DNA from: Rusavskia elegans
Lineage: Eukaryota > Ascomycota > Lecanoromycetes > Teloschistales > Teloschistaceae
Reading direction: 5' to 3'
DNA length: 64,000 nucleotides
NCBI GenBank assembly: GCA_011316305.1
Contig: SAUG01000059.1
Location: forward strand, 61,574-125,573
A model generated the notes under the pieces. The model was not told the origin of the DNA. It saw only the letters and a list, made by a program, of their open reading frames with translations, and made no database searches. A program made the translations under genes and the position numbers. Shown piece after piece: positions 36,030 through 48,502 of this stretch; the stretch's first letter is position 1; every line of letters starts with the position of its first letter.

Positions 36030-37430
36030 AACCTATCAATTCAACCGTTCTTGGCTCGGTGTGCATTGTTTACAGTACGACCATGTCGACGTCGACGCGC
36101 AGCACTCGTGGCGGTTACAGCCGTGGCAAAACACCATGACGACCCTATGGCTGGACATTTCGGGTATCAGCGAATATTGTCGCTTATTCGTCGCAGCTAC
36201 AGCTGGCCGAAATTACCTAAATATATTAGAGAGTATATAGAAACGTATAATATCTATTAACGAGTTAAAGTCTATAGATATAAGCCGTATAGAAAGTTTT
36301 AGAATCTTCTATACTCTATATAGCTATAGAAAGAGATAGCGATAGATTTTATTACTAGATTACTATCTATTCGATACTCTCGAAGCGTAGTAGATTTAGT
36401 ATTTATAGCCGTCGATCGATTTACTAAAATAGCGAGGTATATCCTTTATCGTAAGACGATTAATACGAAGGATTTTACGGAGTTTATTATCGATAAACTT
36501 TAGTATAAAGGATTTATTCCTAATAGAATTATTAGCGATAGAGACTCGCTATTTATAAACGAATTCTAGTTAGAAATCTACTATTATCTAAAGATTAAAC
36601 GTCGTTTAAATACAACGTTCTATTTTTAAATAGACGGGTAGATTAAATAATAGAATTAATCGTTAGAATATTACCTAAAAATATATATTTATAAAAAATA
36701 GAAGAACTAGGCTAAATTTCTACCTTTAGCTAAATTTATCTATAATAATAGCGAATATAATATTATAAAGATATTCCCTTTCGAAGCGTTTATAGACTAT
36801 AACCTAGATATAATATTCGAAGGCGTTAAAAATAACGCCGTAGAAAGGGAAATAGTAAATATAAAGGTACTAGCAGTAAAGGAAAGAATCGTAAACTTAT
36901 AAAAGATATACGAATCGATACGTATAAGTTAGAATAAAGTTTAAATAAGCTAGGCTAAATATTATAATAAAAAAATATTAACTAATAGAATATAAAGTTA
37001 GTAATTTAGTACTATTATCTATAAAGAACCTAAAGTTTAAATAATCGAAGAAGATTATCTCTAAATTCGTAGAACCGTATCGGATTTCGAAATATATAGA
37101 CTTTTAGATTTACCGGTTAGTTTTTCTAAATAGATTAAAGATCTATAATACCTTTTATATATCTTTATTAGAAAGGTTCTATCGCCGTTAAAATAGCGAA
37201 CTACTAAAGTATCTATTACCGGATCTTATTAATAATAAAAAGGAATAAAAAGTAGAAACTATTTTAAATAAAAGATTTATAAAACTTAAAAAGGGCGAAG
37301 AGTTAAAAGCGGAGTATCTAATTAAATAGACTAGTTAGCTAAAGGAATATAATTCCTAACAGCTATAAAAAGACCTTAAAAATACTTAGAAATTTATCGA
37401 GATATATAATTAGAATAACCCTCTAATAAA
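36030..37430 (+). pseudogene. Element C integrase and chromodomain remnant
   Basis: Starts with an intact integrase zinc-binding segment (HHDDPMAGHFGYQR..WPKL), followed by a RIP-mutated catalytic core (AIDFIT, then IISDRDSLF) and a C-terminal part. Around 37,270-37,420 a chromodomain is recognisable (EYLIK, then KEYNS, with Trp codons turned to TAG). The first ~200 bases are unmutated, unlike everything after. Confidence 0.8.
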
Positions 37431-37449
37431 GAAACGTAAAAAAGGCAGG

Positions 37450-39735
37450 GTTTAATAAAAATAAACTATAATTATAGGCGTTAGGCGTTTATAGAATATA
37501 TATATAGAATATATATCTAGAAGTAGATTTATAGTTAATAAATTTTTTTAAATTATTCTATAGAGCCTATAATACTAGAGACTTTATTTACTATAATACG
37601 GGTTATATATCCTAGTCTTTAGATATCTACGCTTATATAACCGATCTAGTTTTACTATATATTCCTATTCTAGGCTATCTTTCTATCCTATAAAAGGCGG
37701 GGAAGATAATACCGGAGGAGTAATCTATTTTAATACCGCCGAAAAGAAAATTTACAGGGGCTTATAGACGGAGTTAAAGGTATTAAAAGACGTTAGACTA
37801 CTTATTAAAAGTACTATCTAAAGGGCCGGGATATCGGTAATCCTAACTTCTAAAAGTTAGGGTCCGGATACTTCCGGCGCCTTCGAAACTATACGCGGAA
37901 AAGTTAATAGAAACTATAATAGAGTAATAAATAAAAAAGTTAATAGAAACTATAATAGAGCTACTAGCGATAAGACTTTTTCCTTTTCTTTAATAATACG
38001 AGGGGGGATAGCTAGATATAAGTTATTATTATTATAGTTATTAAATACGCGGAAAAAACTACCGAAATATATTATTAAAGGGGGTATTATTTTACGCGAA
38101 GAAACCTTAATTATAGGTATAGACTACTCGATTTTCGATATCGAATATCCTATAATAGACGTTTAAATTAGAGCGGGGCTATTATCCGAAGGTTTTTAAA
38201 TAGTATTAGGAAAGGATATATAATATTTATATCGTCTAATAACCGGAAGTACTATAATCCGGAATATATTCGGCGATTCTATAGCGACGTATTAGCGATT
38301 AGCTACCTTACGTAGAAAATTATAGATTATATCTAAAGGCTTTAGACCGAAGGCCGGATATAATATAGTAGTAGAACGGAATACTATAATAGATATCTAT
38401 ATCGCCGCCAGGGTACTAGTAGTATCTATCCCGAAGGGTAGAGGTCTAGATACCGCCGGTAGGGCGGAGCTTTTACGACGAAAGATAAATAGAGATAGTA
38501 AACGCGAAAGAAAGCCGAAATTTTAAAAAGAAAAATTAGAAATAATAGCGGCCCGCTATACCTTATATTTATAAAGTTTATATTTTAAAATAGCTAGCTT
38601 AGTCTATATAGTTCTATTCTTTCGAGCTAGACTTTAGTTAGCGTATTTATATATATCTAAGTATTTAAAGGTAGAGTTTAACGTCGCCGCGAAGTAGTTA
38701 AAGGTCGTAGATATCTACGTAAAATTATATAGTATTATATTAGAGGTAGAGATATATTTAATAATATTTATAATATCTGAAATAAACTTTTTTATAAATT
38801 TATAGTTATCGAAAGATAGTTCTTTTTTATTTTAAACTATAAACCGGTAAGTATTTATTATTTATTTTACGGCCGAGTCGAAAGAATAAAATATCTATTA
38901 TAGTTAGCTTTAAGCTAATATAATAGAAGGAACTATACCGTTTTATAGTCGGATAGACCTTTTCTATCCTTTTTATATTTAAAATAAATATTAGTAAAAT
39001 AGTCTTTCGAATATTTAAAGATAGAGTACAGGCGATTTATATCGCTGTAATCGCTAGTCGTATAGCGTAAATATCTAATATATAGTAGGGAAGATATTCT
39101 ATATATATAAAGATAAAAAATTTATATAGACGACGAAAAATTATTTAAATAAATAAAGTATAGAAAATTAGAACTTTTACTAAATAAAATATTATTATAT
39201 TATCGCTAGTATATTAAAACCGTATCGTTCCGAACGCTTATTTACTATTTAGGATTTTTAAATACTTATATTAGATTCGGGTTTAATTATATTTATTAGA
39301 ACTTTTATCTAGTATTATTTATAAGCTATATACGTATAGGTACGTAAACTTTATATATATCTACGGGTATAGGATATCCTTTTAAAGGTATTAGTTAAAG
39401 TAACGTTATATCGTTTACTTAACGGTATTATAATATAGTAGTTAGTATTCCTAGCCGTAATTACGGTCGTATCTCGCTAATTAGGAAATCTATATTCGAT
39501 TTATAGTAGTACCTTTCCTTTTTAACTTTATTCTAGTATATATCTATATAACTAAAATATAGTTATATATAAAGCGGGGGCCGATTATAATAATAGCTAA
39601 AGAGTAACTCTTTTTTTTACTCTTTTTAACCTTTATAGTTAATTATAAAGTTAATAGATTTATTTAATAAATACTATAAATATATAGACAGATATAATAT
39701 AATATCGAGGATAATATCGCTAAAGGGGAGGTAAT
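37450..39735 (+). other. Element C 3' body, unassigned
   Basis: About 2.3 kb between the chromodomain and the 3' LTR. It is moderately mutated and contains segments of higher GC (for example 37,690-37,900 and 38,330-38,480). No known retroelement domain recognised on either strand; ends in the polypurine tract. Confidence 0.5.
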
Positions 39736-40279
39736 TATAAAGCGTTAGACGCGTTATATAGGCTTTAGAGATATAATTAGGACGTTTAGAGACGAGGCTC
39801 GCCGCCTAGTTACTAGAACGTCGCTAGTATATCGGATTTTAATCCTTTCCCGCTTTTTCCTTTCCTTTATTACTAGGCTATACTTTAGTCTTTCTAGGGT
39901 ACAAATTAGTTCTATAATAAACCTTTCGTCTGGTCTATAATCGTATACTATTCTAGGAATACACCCACTTTATATAGATAGTATCCGTTAAAACTACGCC
40001 GACGCGCTCCTAAAATATCTATTAAAATCGGAAGTTATAATATTTATAACTATTCCGAATATATTATATATAGTAGATATAAATATTAGAAAAAATAATA
40101 AAAAAGAAATAAAACTTTTAATCAGAAATTCTATAGATATATTTCGTAAATAGATTATAAAAATAAAAAGTATAAAAATATAAACGATAATTTAAAAAAA
40201 GATAAAATTTTATAGTAATAGATATACTACGAGCGTATAACTTTATAGTTCGAAAAAAATAACTAAATTTAATTAACTA

Positions 40280-40940
40280 TATATATATATACTCGAAATT
40301 AAAATAATCGTTGAAATTAATAATAGACTATAGAAAGTTAAAATATTTATTAATTTAGACGCGACCGGAAATTTCGTATTAAAAAATTTAATTAAAAGAA
40401 AAAAGTTTTTTCGAAATAAAAAATAAAATCTATATAATTTAATAGTTATTAAATAAAATAAAATATTAAATAGAAACGAAAAGATTAAAAAAAAAAACAA
40501 TACTATTTTAAATAATAATTAATTAATATTATAAAATTTTTGGTTCGATATTATTTAGATAGCTAATTATAAAATTATATTTAAAATTTTTTAGTTAAAA
40601 GATTATAATTATAAAGCGCCAGACGCGTTACCTAGGCCTTGGAGATATGATTGGGACGCTTGGAGACGAGGCTTGCCGCCTAGTCGCTAGAGCGTCGCTA
40701 GTACGTCGGATTTCGATCCTTTCTCGCTTTTTCCTTTCCTTTATTACTGGGCTATACTCTAATCTTTCTAGGGTATAAATTAGTTTTTTAATAAACCTTT
40801 CGTCTGGTCTACAATCGTGTACTGCTTTAGAAATATATCTATTTTATAATAATCTAGTAATAGATTGGAAGAAAAAAATATTTAGTTTTAAATAATATTT
40901 CTATATAGAAAATATCTAGTCTATACTGAAATGGCGATCT
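40280..40940 (+). pseudogene. Element B aspartic protease remnant, split by a C LTR
   Basis: Plus-strand remnant NLDATGNFVLKNLIKR (~40,340-40,395) fits the gypsy protease DSGAT motif with surrounding context. The frame runs to ~40,600 (KDYN), is interrupted by the solo C LTR and resumes after 40,848. The minus-strand open frame at 40273-40500 is a shadow. Confidence 0.65.
40610..40848 (+). mobile_element. Solo LTR of element C family (239 bp)
   Basis: Same length and sequence as the C LTRs. Perfect target duplication ATAAT (40605-40609 and 40849-40853). It arose by LTR-LTR recombination of a second C insertion inside B. Confidence 0.9.
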
Positions 40941-41299
40941 CGAATAGATAAAAAATAAAATATAAAACGCGAATTTATAGCTTCGAAAAAAGACGACGAA
41001 AAACTATTTAGGTCCGATTTATTAGATACCGACAGAAATTAGCTAAATTAATAAATAGAAATAAAAAAGAAAATTATAAACCTTTGTAGAATTCCAAGCT
41101 GATTTCCTATAACTATAGAGGAGTGAGATATTTATATATACAAGTATTTCCACGCTAGACCTATACTCGCTCCTATACCCGCTTTTACGATTAGCGACCG
41201 GATTAGTTAGTATCCGAATTTATATATAACTATATAATCCAGATATATATTCTATAACCCTTTAAACTATTCGAGTAATTTAGAACCCTAACTACTATA

Positions 41300-43250
41300 C
41301 TCTCCCCTTCCTAAATAAGATATAGGGGGAAGTAAGTATTTTCTAAGGCCAAGTAGTAATAGAAATAAGACTATAACTAGTAATAGCGAGTAAAGTAAGG
41401 CAAGGAGTACGAGGTTACCTTCGTATAATTTATATAGAAGTAAATAAATATATTAGCAGGAGCTCGATATCGACTACTATAACCTCGAACTTTTTAACTC
41501 TCGGAGCTTTTTCTCTTAATAATATTATCGATTATCTGCTCTAATAATAGTAATAATAACTATTATAGTATATCGTACCTAACCCGGCGGCAGTTAGAAT
41601 TATTATAAGATCCTTATAGGGTAATAGACGGCGAGCTAATAAGGCAGTAATTATTACTTGTAGAGGTAATTACTATCTTTATATAGTAATAGATACTATA
41701 AGTCAGGCTGTTCAATAGAAGTATCGCTTATATTAGTAGTTCCGTTAACTTGTCTCGGGAAGCGTTACCCTTCCTAATAATTTCCGGCGCTAAAATATCG
41801 AAATTCGTATAGGATACTTCGGTAAGTTTAGCCGATTTATCCAGATTATATATCTATAAGAGCTTAATACTATTTTCGTATAAGTAAGTCGTTCCTTAGG
41901 TATATACGACCTACTTCTCTTTAAGCGACTAATCTTATTCCAGCTATATAGGATTTAAGCGAGTAAACCTTATAGCCTTTATACTAGTAATATTACCCGT
42001 CCCTTCGTATACTGCGTAAGTATACGACAGGAATTCGGAGGTATATATAGTAACTATCTATAGAGGTACTACTAAGGTAAGTATCTATACTTATCTTTAT
42101 ATAGATTATAACCTATAGTTAGTATAGGGCTTCCGTTACAGGTATAGATCCCGTAATCTCCTAGGAAACGAGCGGGTACGAGAGCTAGAAGCCGTATAAG
42201 CGATAATCCTGTACCGCTTCCTCCTATTCCGCTACGGCTGCGTCGATCGTCGTCGAGGCGAATTATAGACCGTAACGTTTTTCCGCCCGATTCCCTATAG
42301 GGTAACGGGGGCTTCAGTCCTCTGGCTTTATCCTCCTAGCCTACTATTAATAACTCTAATAGACCTAGATATAAGAATAAACTTTCTATAACCTAAGCCG
42401 AGACCTTATTAATAAATATAGTTAAAAGAGGAGGGGCTAGTAGTCGTCCGTTAGCTGGATCTCCGTTATACGTATTAAGGGCTACGAACTCGCTTGGCTA
42501 TATACCCTTGTCGGATGCCGATCGTACGCAATTAGAATCTCAGTTCGGCCCCGGGCCTTTTTAGGGATCGTCTCCTCTCTCCTCTGCGCCTTCGGACCTG
42601 GGGAGTGTACCACCTTTACCGGCCGCTCCTGTTAACGCCCGCGCGGCTCGCCGTAAGGCTCGCCGTATATATACCCTTAAGGTATAGTACGTAGCAGCTT
42701 AACGTTAAATAGATCGGCTCTAGAGCGAGAGGGAACGCGAACGCGAAGACCTCGACCTTACTAACGAGGATCGCTCTGGTCCTGAACAGGTGCTTCGGCC
42801 TCGTCGAGGGCGGTAAATATACTAAGACTAAAGAGTAGTAGATAGTTATTTAGACTTCGGCGTAGCTATATTTAAGGTACGATAGTTATATTATAAAGGG
42901 CGGCCCTATTATATTTTAGCTTTATATTAAGGTATAGGGGGGGTCCAACTTTCTAAATTTTTAATTTAAGTTCTTCCGGTTTAACGAATATATATCGTAC
43001 GTATCTTAGGATAAAAGACCGTACCTAAGGTTACCGTTAAATCTTTATTAAATATAACTCCGTAAACTAGTAAAAAGCTCCGCTTTTAGCGTCGTCTTAG
43101 GATTATTTATATATTTATTTACTCTTTACTCTACGGGAAATTAACGAGAATATCTTTTTCTTAAGATAAATAAAAGGTAAAGACGTTATATCTAAACTGG
43201 AATTAACTTATATTTTAATATATACGAATATATAAAATAATAAATAAGAC
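41300..43250. other. Element D 3' region, extra ~2 kb
   Basis: Unusually long for the stretch between integrase and 3' LTR, with islands of high GC (42,140-42,330 and 42,560-42,800). On the plus strand, antisense to the element, ~42,570-42,810 reads as a protein-like segment containing QRQIDRLQSERERERED, which would be a coiled coil. This may be an additional or captured ORF; I cannot identify it. Confidence 0.35.
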
Positions 43251-46200
43251 CAAGAACCTAACTAATCCTTCCTCTTTCTAGAGGTTTATACCTTATCGTC
43301 GTCTTCTTTACGGAGATTATTTTTAGGTATAGGCCTAAACTTAGGCAAATAATTATTATCTAGGTTCTCCGCTGGCTTTAGCTTACGAGGTCTTCCTCGC
43401 TTACGCTTTTCGTCTAGCGGAGGCTGCTCTATAGTAACTTTCTTTAGTTTTCTATACCTACGAGGTATTTTCTATCTAATAGTAATATTTCCTTCTATAA
43501 AGTATTTCTTTATATAATCTCTACTAATCAGGTATTTATTAGCGGACTTACTAGGAGGTTTTAGGATATAAATATTTAAGATCTTAGCTTAAATAACCTT
43601 ATATAGACTATACTAGTTAACCTTAAACTTTTAAGATTACTTAGTCCTGATTAAAACTATATCCCTCTTAATAAAGGTATTACCTTTTACCTTTACGTTC
43701 TACGCCTTCTCGTTTATCTTTGCTCGTACTATTATATCCTTAAATACCTTAGCTCGATCGCGCGAAAGAAACAGCGTAGGATCGATTCTTTTATTATATC
43801 CTTCCGGAGAAGGGCTAGAAGTATTAGTTAGTAGCGTCGGGTTAATACTATAAAGTAAATAGAAGGGTAAAAATCTAGTAGTCGTATACGTACGAATACG
43901 CGTAGTAAATAGAACCTAATTTAAATAAAGATTCTAAGTCTTTCTCGGCTACCCGATATAGTATTTAGTAAGTATTTTCCCGAGAACTCCGTTAAACCTC
44001 TCGACCGCGCTATTTATTCGAGGGTAATAAGGCGTCGTACCTCGATACTTGACTCCTAGCAGGCGGTATACCTTATCTATAGCTAGAGCCTAAAGATTTA
44101 TACCTCGATTAGTAATAATTTTTTTTAGAAAGCTGTAATTACGGTAGATCCGATAGATAATAAATTCGGCTAGTACCTCTACTATTACGTTTAGAAGCGA
44201 CTAAGCTATAGGCTATCTAGTAGTATAGTTAATCGTAGTTATAATCTATTTATTACCCTAGTTAGTTTCTAGTAAGGGACCGATAAGATCGAATCCCTAG
44301 CGCTTAAAAGGATTTAACCTGTCTTTCTAGGTACTAGAGGGATATATTATATCCCGTTTAATATCGCGAGAGATAGTAGTAAGCTGATATTCGGGATAGT
44401 ACTTAATATAATATTTAATATCTTTCCTTATCTCGGGCTACTACTATTTTATATAAATAATATCTATTATTATCTTGTACGAATAGTAACTATATTATTT
44501 ATAGATATAGTCTAGGAAATTCGTATAAGCCTATACTAGAATATACGGTACCTAACTATTCTAAAGCGAGTCCCGGTACTATACTATATTATCTTTAACT
44601 CGGAGATAGTATTTATACTTCTCTAAAATAGCCTTTATTTCCGGATTATTAGGTAGGGTTCCGGATTCTATATAAGCTCTAATAGCGTCGTTAAATAAAA
44701 TTATACGATTATTAACTTTACTGGTAAATAGCTAGAAGTCTCTTCTTCGGCTTAGTATATCCGCTACCGTTATCTTACTACCCGGCTTATACTTAATATC
44801 GAGTTTATACTCTCTAAATTCCGCGAGCTAGCGAGCGAGCCTCCTAGAAGGCTTAGTAGTAGTCCTAAAGTATTATAAGCCTATATAATCCGTCCTAATA
44901 GTTATAGTTATTCCGTTTTCGATATAGCAGCGCTATCGCTGTAGAGACTCCTTAATAGTAAGAAACTCTCGTTCGTAGGTAGCGTAGTTACGCTCTACAG
45001 ATATAAATACCTTGCTCTCGAAAGTAATAGGCTACTTAATACTATCGGTATTAATCTAGTAGAGAACGGCGCCTTATCTAAAATCGGAGGTATCCGTCTC
45101 GATAATAAAAGGTAGGGTTATATCGGGCTAAACAAGTACTTTATCGCTTATTATAACGTTCTTAATTAGTTCGTACGTATTTCGAGCTTAAAAATTTATT
45201 CGGATTAGTTTATACTTTTTACTTTCTAAATTCTGGATTAATTTATAGAGAGGCCCGTATATTAGGGCGAAATCCTCTATAAATCTCCGGTAATAGATAT
45301 ATAACTCTAAAAAGGACCGTATATCGTATACCGTTTATAGCGGCGGCCAGTCTTTAATAGCTTTTACCTTCGCTGTATCTATACGGACTTCTCCGTTACT
45401 AATAATATACCCGCAGAATTTAATATACTTCTAGAAAAATAGGTACTTCGAAGGTTTCGCGAATAGTTAGTTCTTTTCGAGTACCTCTATAATAGCTTTA
45501 ATATACTATAGGTACTCCTCCTCGTTCTTCGAGTAGATTAAAATATTATCGAAGTAAATAACCACGAAATCGTCGAGAAACGGCCTAAATATATTATTTA
45601 TTATAGTTTAGAACGTTATAGGTATATTCGTTAACCTAAATAGTATAACTAAGAACTTATATTTACTAGCTTTAATATTAAAAGCCGTCTTTATATAATC
45701 TTTATCGATAACGTTAATCTGCTAGTAACCGCTTATTAGATTAATCTTACTAAAGTACTTCGCTATCCCGATAGTATCTAGATAATCTTAAATTTTAGGT
45801 AATAGATACCTATTCTTTATAGTTATACTATTAAGGCCCCGGTAGTCGATATATATACGCTAGCTACCGTCCTTCTTCTTAGTAAAAAGAACGGGCGCGC
45901 CCTAAGGAAATTAACTTAGTCGAATTAATCCTCGCTCGGTAAAATACTTAATCTAATACTTCTACTCCTCGTTCTGCTTAGGAGATAAACTATAATAAGC
46001 TCGATTAATAGGTCGAGTATCGCCGGTCTTAATTATATAATCTAATAGCCTCTCCGGTAGTAGTTTTATCGGAAAGTTATTTTAGAGACGATCTAGAAGT
46101 TTCGGGCCGAGAACTCTATCTAGTCCCGTATAGCCTATCGTTTTCTGGACCGGGTTAAATCGTTCCGGAGAGTTAGGTTCGTTTCGTACAATATATAGGC

Positions 46201-46700
46201 AGGCCTATACGCCCTTCCTAATAAGTTATTCGAACCTTCTAAAGTTAATTTCGGAAAACTCGGTCGGGGTATTTTTAAAAAGTTATAAGCGATATATATT
46301 CGAGGCGCTATATAACCGATATATAATTCTATCCTTCTAGATTCGTACTCCTAGGGTATTATAGTCAGATACTAAGTAGTACTGCTTCTAGAAGTCTTCC
46401 CCGAAAATTAGATTATAGTCTATATCTAGTACTATATAAGGAGTAGTAGTAGAGAAGGTTCTATAAGACTATAAGAGCTCTATCGCTCCTAAAATATCTA
46501 TAATCTTACTGCCTTCGAGCTATATTCTACCCGATAACTGCTAAAGCTCTAATCCTAGGAGGTTAATAATACGCCTAGCAATAAAGCAGTTAGTAGTACC
46601 TAAATTAGCGAAAACTTTAAGGCGATTCCTACTAATCTCTAGATTAAACCGTATCTATCTATTAAGGCCCGGTATTCGACCTATATATAAGAGTCGTTTA
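43250..46700 (-). pseudogene. Element D pol: protease, reverse transcriptase, RNase H, integrase, AT-hook
   Basis: Reading leftward, the reverse transcriptase catalytic strand is YFDNILIYS (~45,570-45,530; D-to-N by RIP). An integrase core segment IITNRG lies near 44,120, where the usual Asp of DRG has become Asn. The C-terminus carries KRKRGRPRKL (~43,420-43,390), a canonical AT-hook, instead of a chromodomain. Scattered TAA/TAG stops inactivate it. Confidence 0.8.
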
Positions 46701-46949
46701 CTATCTTACGTATCCTTAAGCGACGGTATTATATCGCGGGAGGCAGTTAAGGCCTCCTCCGGCGTCCCTTTAGAGGTTATCTCTAACTCCTCGATCTTTA
46801 CTTTAACCAGACCGAGCTATTCCTCTACTATTAAAGGCTTTTTATCGGCGTTGTATATACGCCCAGATACGTACGACGCTATTTATTTTCCGACGACCCG
46901 TTATTAGCCGTCGCCGATAGGCCTTTCCTTTCAGAAAAGGTCTATCCCG

Positions 46950-48250
46950 CGGGAATATATCCCGGAATATAAGCGCTCCGGTAATCTTTTTCGCGATAGC
47001 TAGGCTTCCTATAATTATAGCACTTGCTCGTACTATTTAATCCCCCTCGTCTACCTCTTCCTCCTCGACTACCTCGGCCTCGGCCGCGGCCGCCTCGACT
47101 ACCAGTATCTATAGAGTTAATCTCGGCGGTACTAGATTATTCGACCGTCGAGGAAGCTGCAGTACCCCGGTTATTATAGCGTTTAGTAGTAACCTTTTCG
47201 AATATCGTTACGGCGTTTATAATATTTATAAAGCTTACTAGTTATCTACTTTATTATTATAGAGCGAGATATCCTTTAGTAGCTATCTAGGTATTAGGCT
47301 TTAGATAATCGATAAAATACCTTAAGGCAGTATACTCGCTAATTTTACTCTTAATATCTACGTATAATTTAATAAAAGCAGAGCAGTAGTCTTTAATATT
47401 ACTAAGTTTCTTATTCTAGGCTAATCTACGCTAAGTAGCTAAAGCGTTTTCTATAAAGTTCGGCTTATCCTATCGTTCTAGGAAGGCCTCTTTAAAGTAT
47501 TTCTAGGAGCTTTTATCCAGGTTAGAGACCTGCTTAACGTACTACGGCTCAGTATCGTTAATAAAGTATTAACTACTATAGAAAACGGGGTCCGCGATAG
47601 TTATACTATAAGATAAGTAGTAGTATTTATAGCGGCGGAGCCAGGTATAGGCGATATAGTAGTTACGCTTATAACCTTTAAAGTTAGGAGGCTTCTTATT
47701 ATAGGCGTCCTGTACTACGTAGGCTATAGAGACGTTAGAGGTATTAGGAAGAATAGACCTACGTAACGGCGGATTAGGGTTTCTATTAGGAGGCCCTAGT
47801 AGCCCTAGATTAGAGCTACTACGACAGGAACGATAATAATCGGAGCCGGTATAGCTGCTCCTACGGTTCGTATAAAGACGACTAAAAGGTCGGTTACGCC
47901 TATTACTAGGCCTACCTTCGTTATCGCTATTGTAAGAATCGTTATCTCCGGGAATATCTAGGGTACCCCCGAGACTAACGCTTTCTCTAGGAATATCCTT
48001 CTCTACGGTAGGGATAGTAGCGAATTAGGCCGTAAGCAAGTCGTTTAAAAAGGTCCTATAATAAGACTTCTGGTTCGTACAAACCTTAGAAAAGGCTGTA
48101 TTCTTATTATATACCGTTATTCGCTCTATACTAGCGCCGAGCTAAAAGTAGAGGGAGTATTTTATTTAGGAACTTATATTCGAGCTTAGAGAATCTCGTT
48201 TATAAAGGTAGGTAAAACCGGTTTAAAGAAGCTTTAATAATAGGGTAAAG
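46950..48250 (-). pseudogene. Element D gag remnant with zinc knuckle
   Basis: Minus-strand frame next to the 5' LTR. Near 47,030-46,985 it reads KCYNYRKPSYREKDY, a CCHC zinc knuckle with Cys and Gly codons altered by RIP. Confidence 0.6.
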
Positions 48251-48502
48251 GTAGATCGTTTATAGCCTAAAAAGTTATTACTACTAGTATAGAATTCTAA
48301 GCTAATTTCCTATAACTATAGAGGAGTGAGATATTTATATATACAAGTATCTCCACGCTAGGTCTATACCCGCTTCTATACCCGCTCTTATAATTAGCGA
48401 CCGGATTAGTTAGTATCCGAATTCGTATATAACTATATAATCCAGATATATATTCTATAACCCCTTAAGCCGTTCGAGTAATTCAGAACTCTGACTACTA
48501 TA

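Larger units (their letters stand above)
35786..39974 (+). mobile_element. Element C: short gypsy-like element inserted in B
   Basis: LTRs 35786-36024 and 39736-39974, each 239 bp, with ends TGTAAAG..CTTTACA (mutated in part). Perfect target duplication TAGAT (35781-35785 and 39975-39979). A polypurine tract AAAGGGGAGG lies just before the 3' LTR, fixing plus orientation. Only 3.7 kb internal. An integrase with chromodomain begins almost immediately after the 5' LTR, and ~2.3 kb of unassigned sequence follows, so gag to RNase H seem to be missing. Confidence 0.85.
41085..48502 (-). mobile_element. Element D: Ty3/gypsy retrotransposon with AT-hook, inserted in B
   Basis: LTRs 41085-41299 and 48288-48502, both 215 bp, ends TGTAG..CTACA (partly mutated). 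Flanks CCTT (41081-41084) and TCTT (48503-48506) are a target duplication with one RIP-type change. The polypurine tract GGAAGGGGAGAG (reverse strand) abuts the left LTR, so the element reads leftward. Gag, protease, reverse transcriptase, RNase H and integrase remnants are on the minus strand. It is less mutated than A and B. Confidence 0.9.

Noticed and set aside
36051..36260. Plus-strand 69-codon open frame as a gene
   Set aside because: It is the unmutated beginning of the element C integrase, not an independent gene.
40273..40500. Minus-strand 75-codon hydrophobic open frame
   Set aside because: Antisense to the element B protease remnant; the hydrophobicity is a by-product of AT richness.
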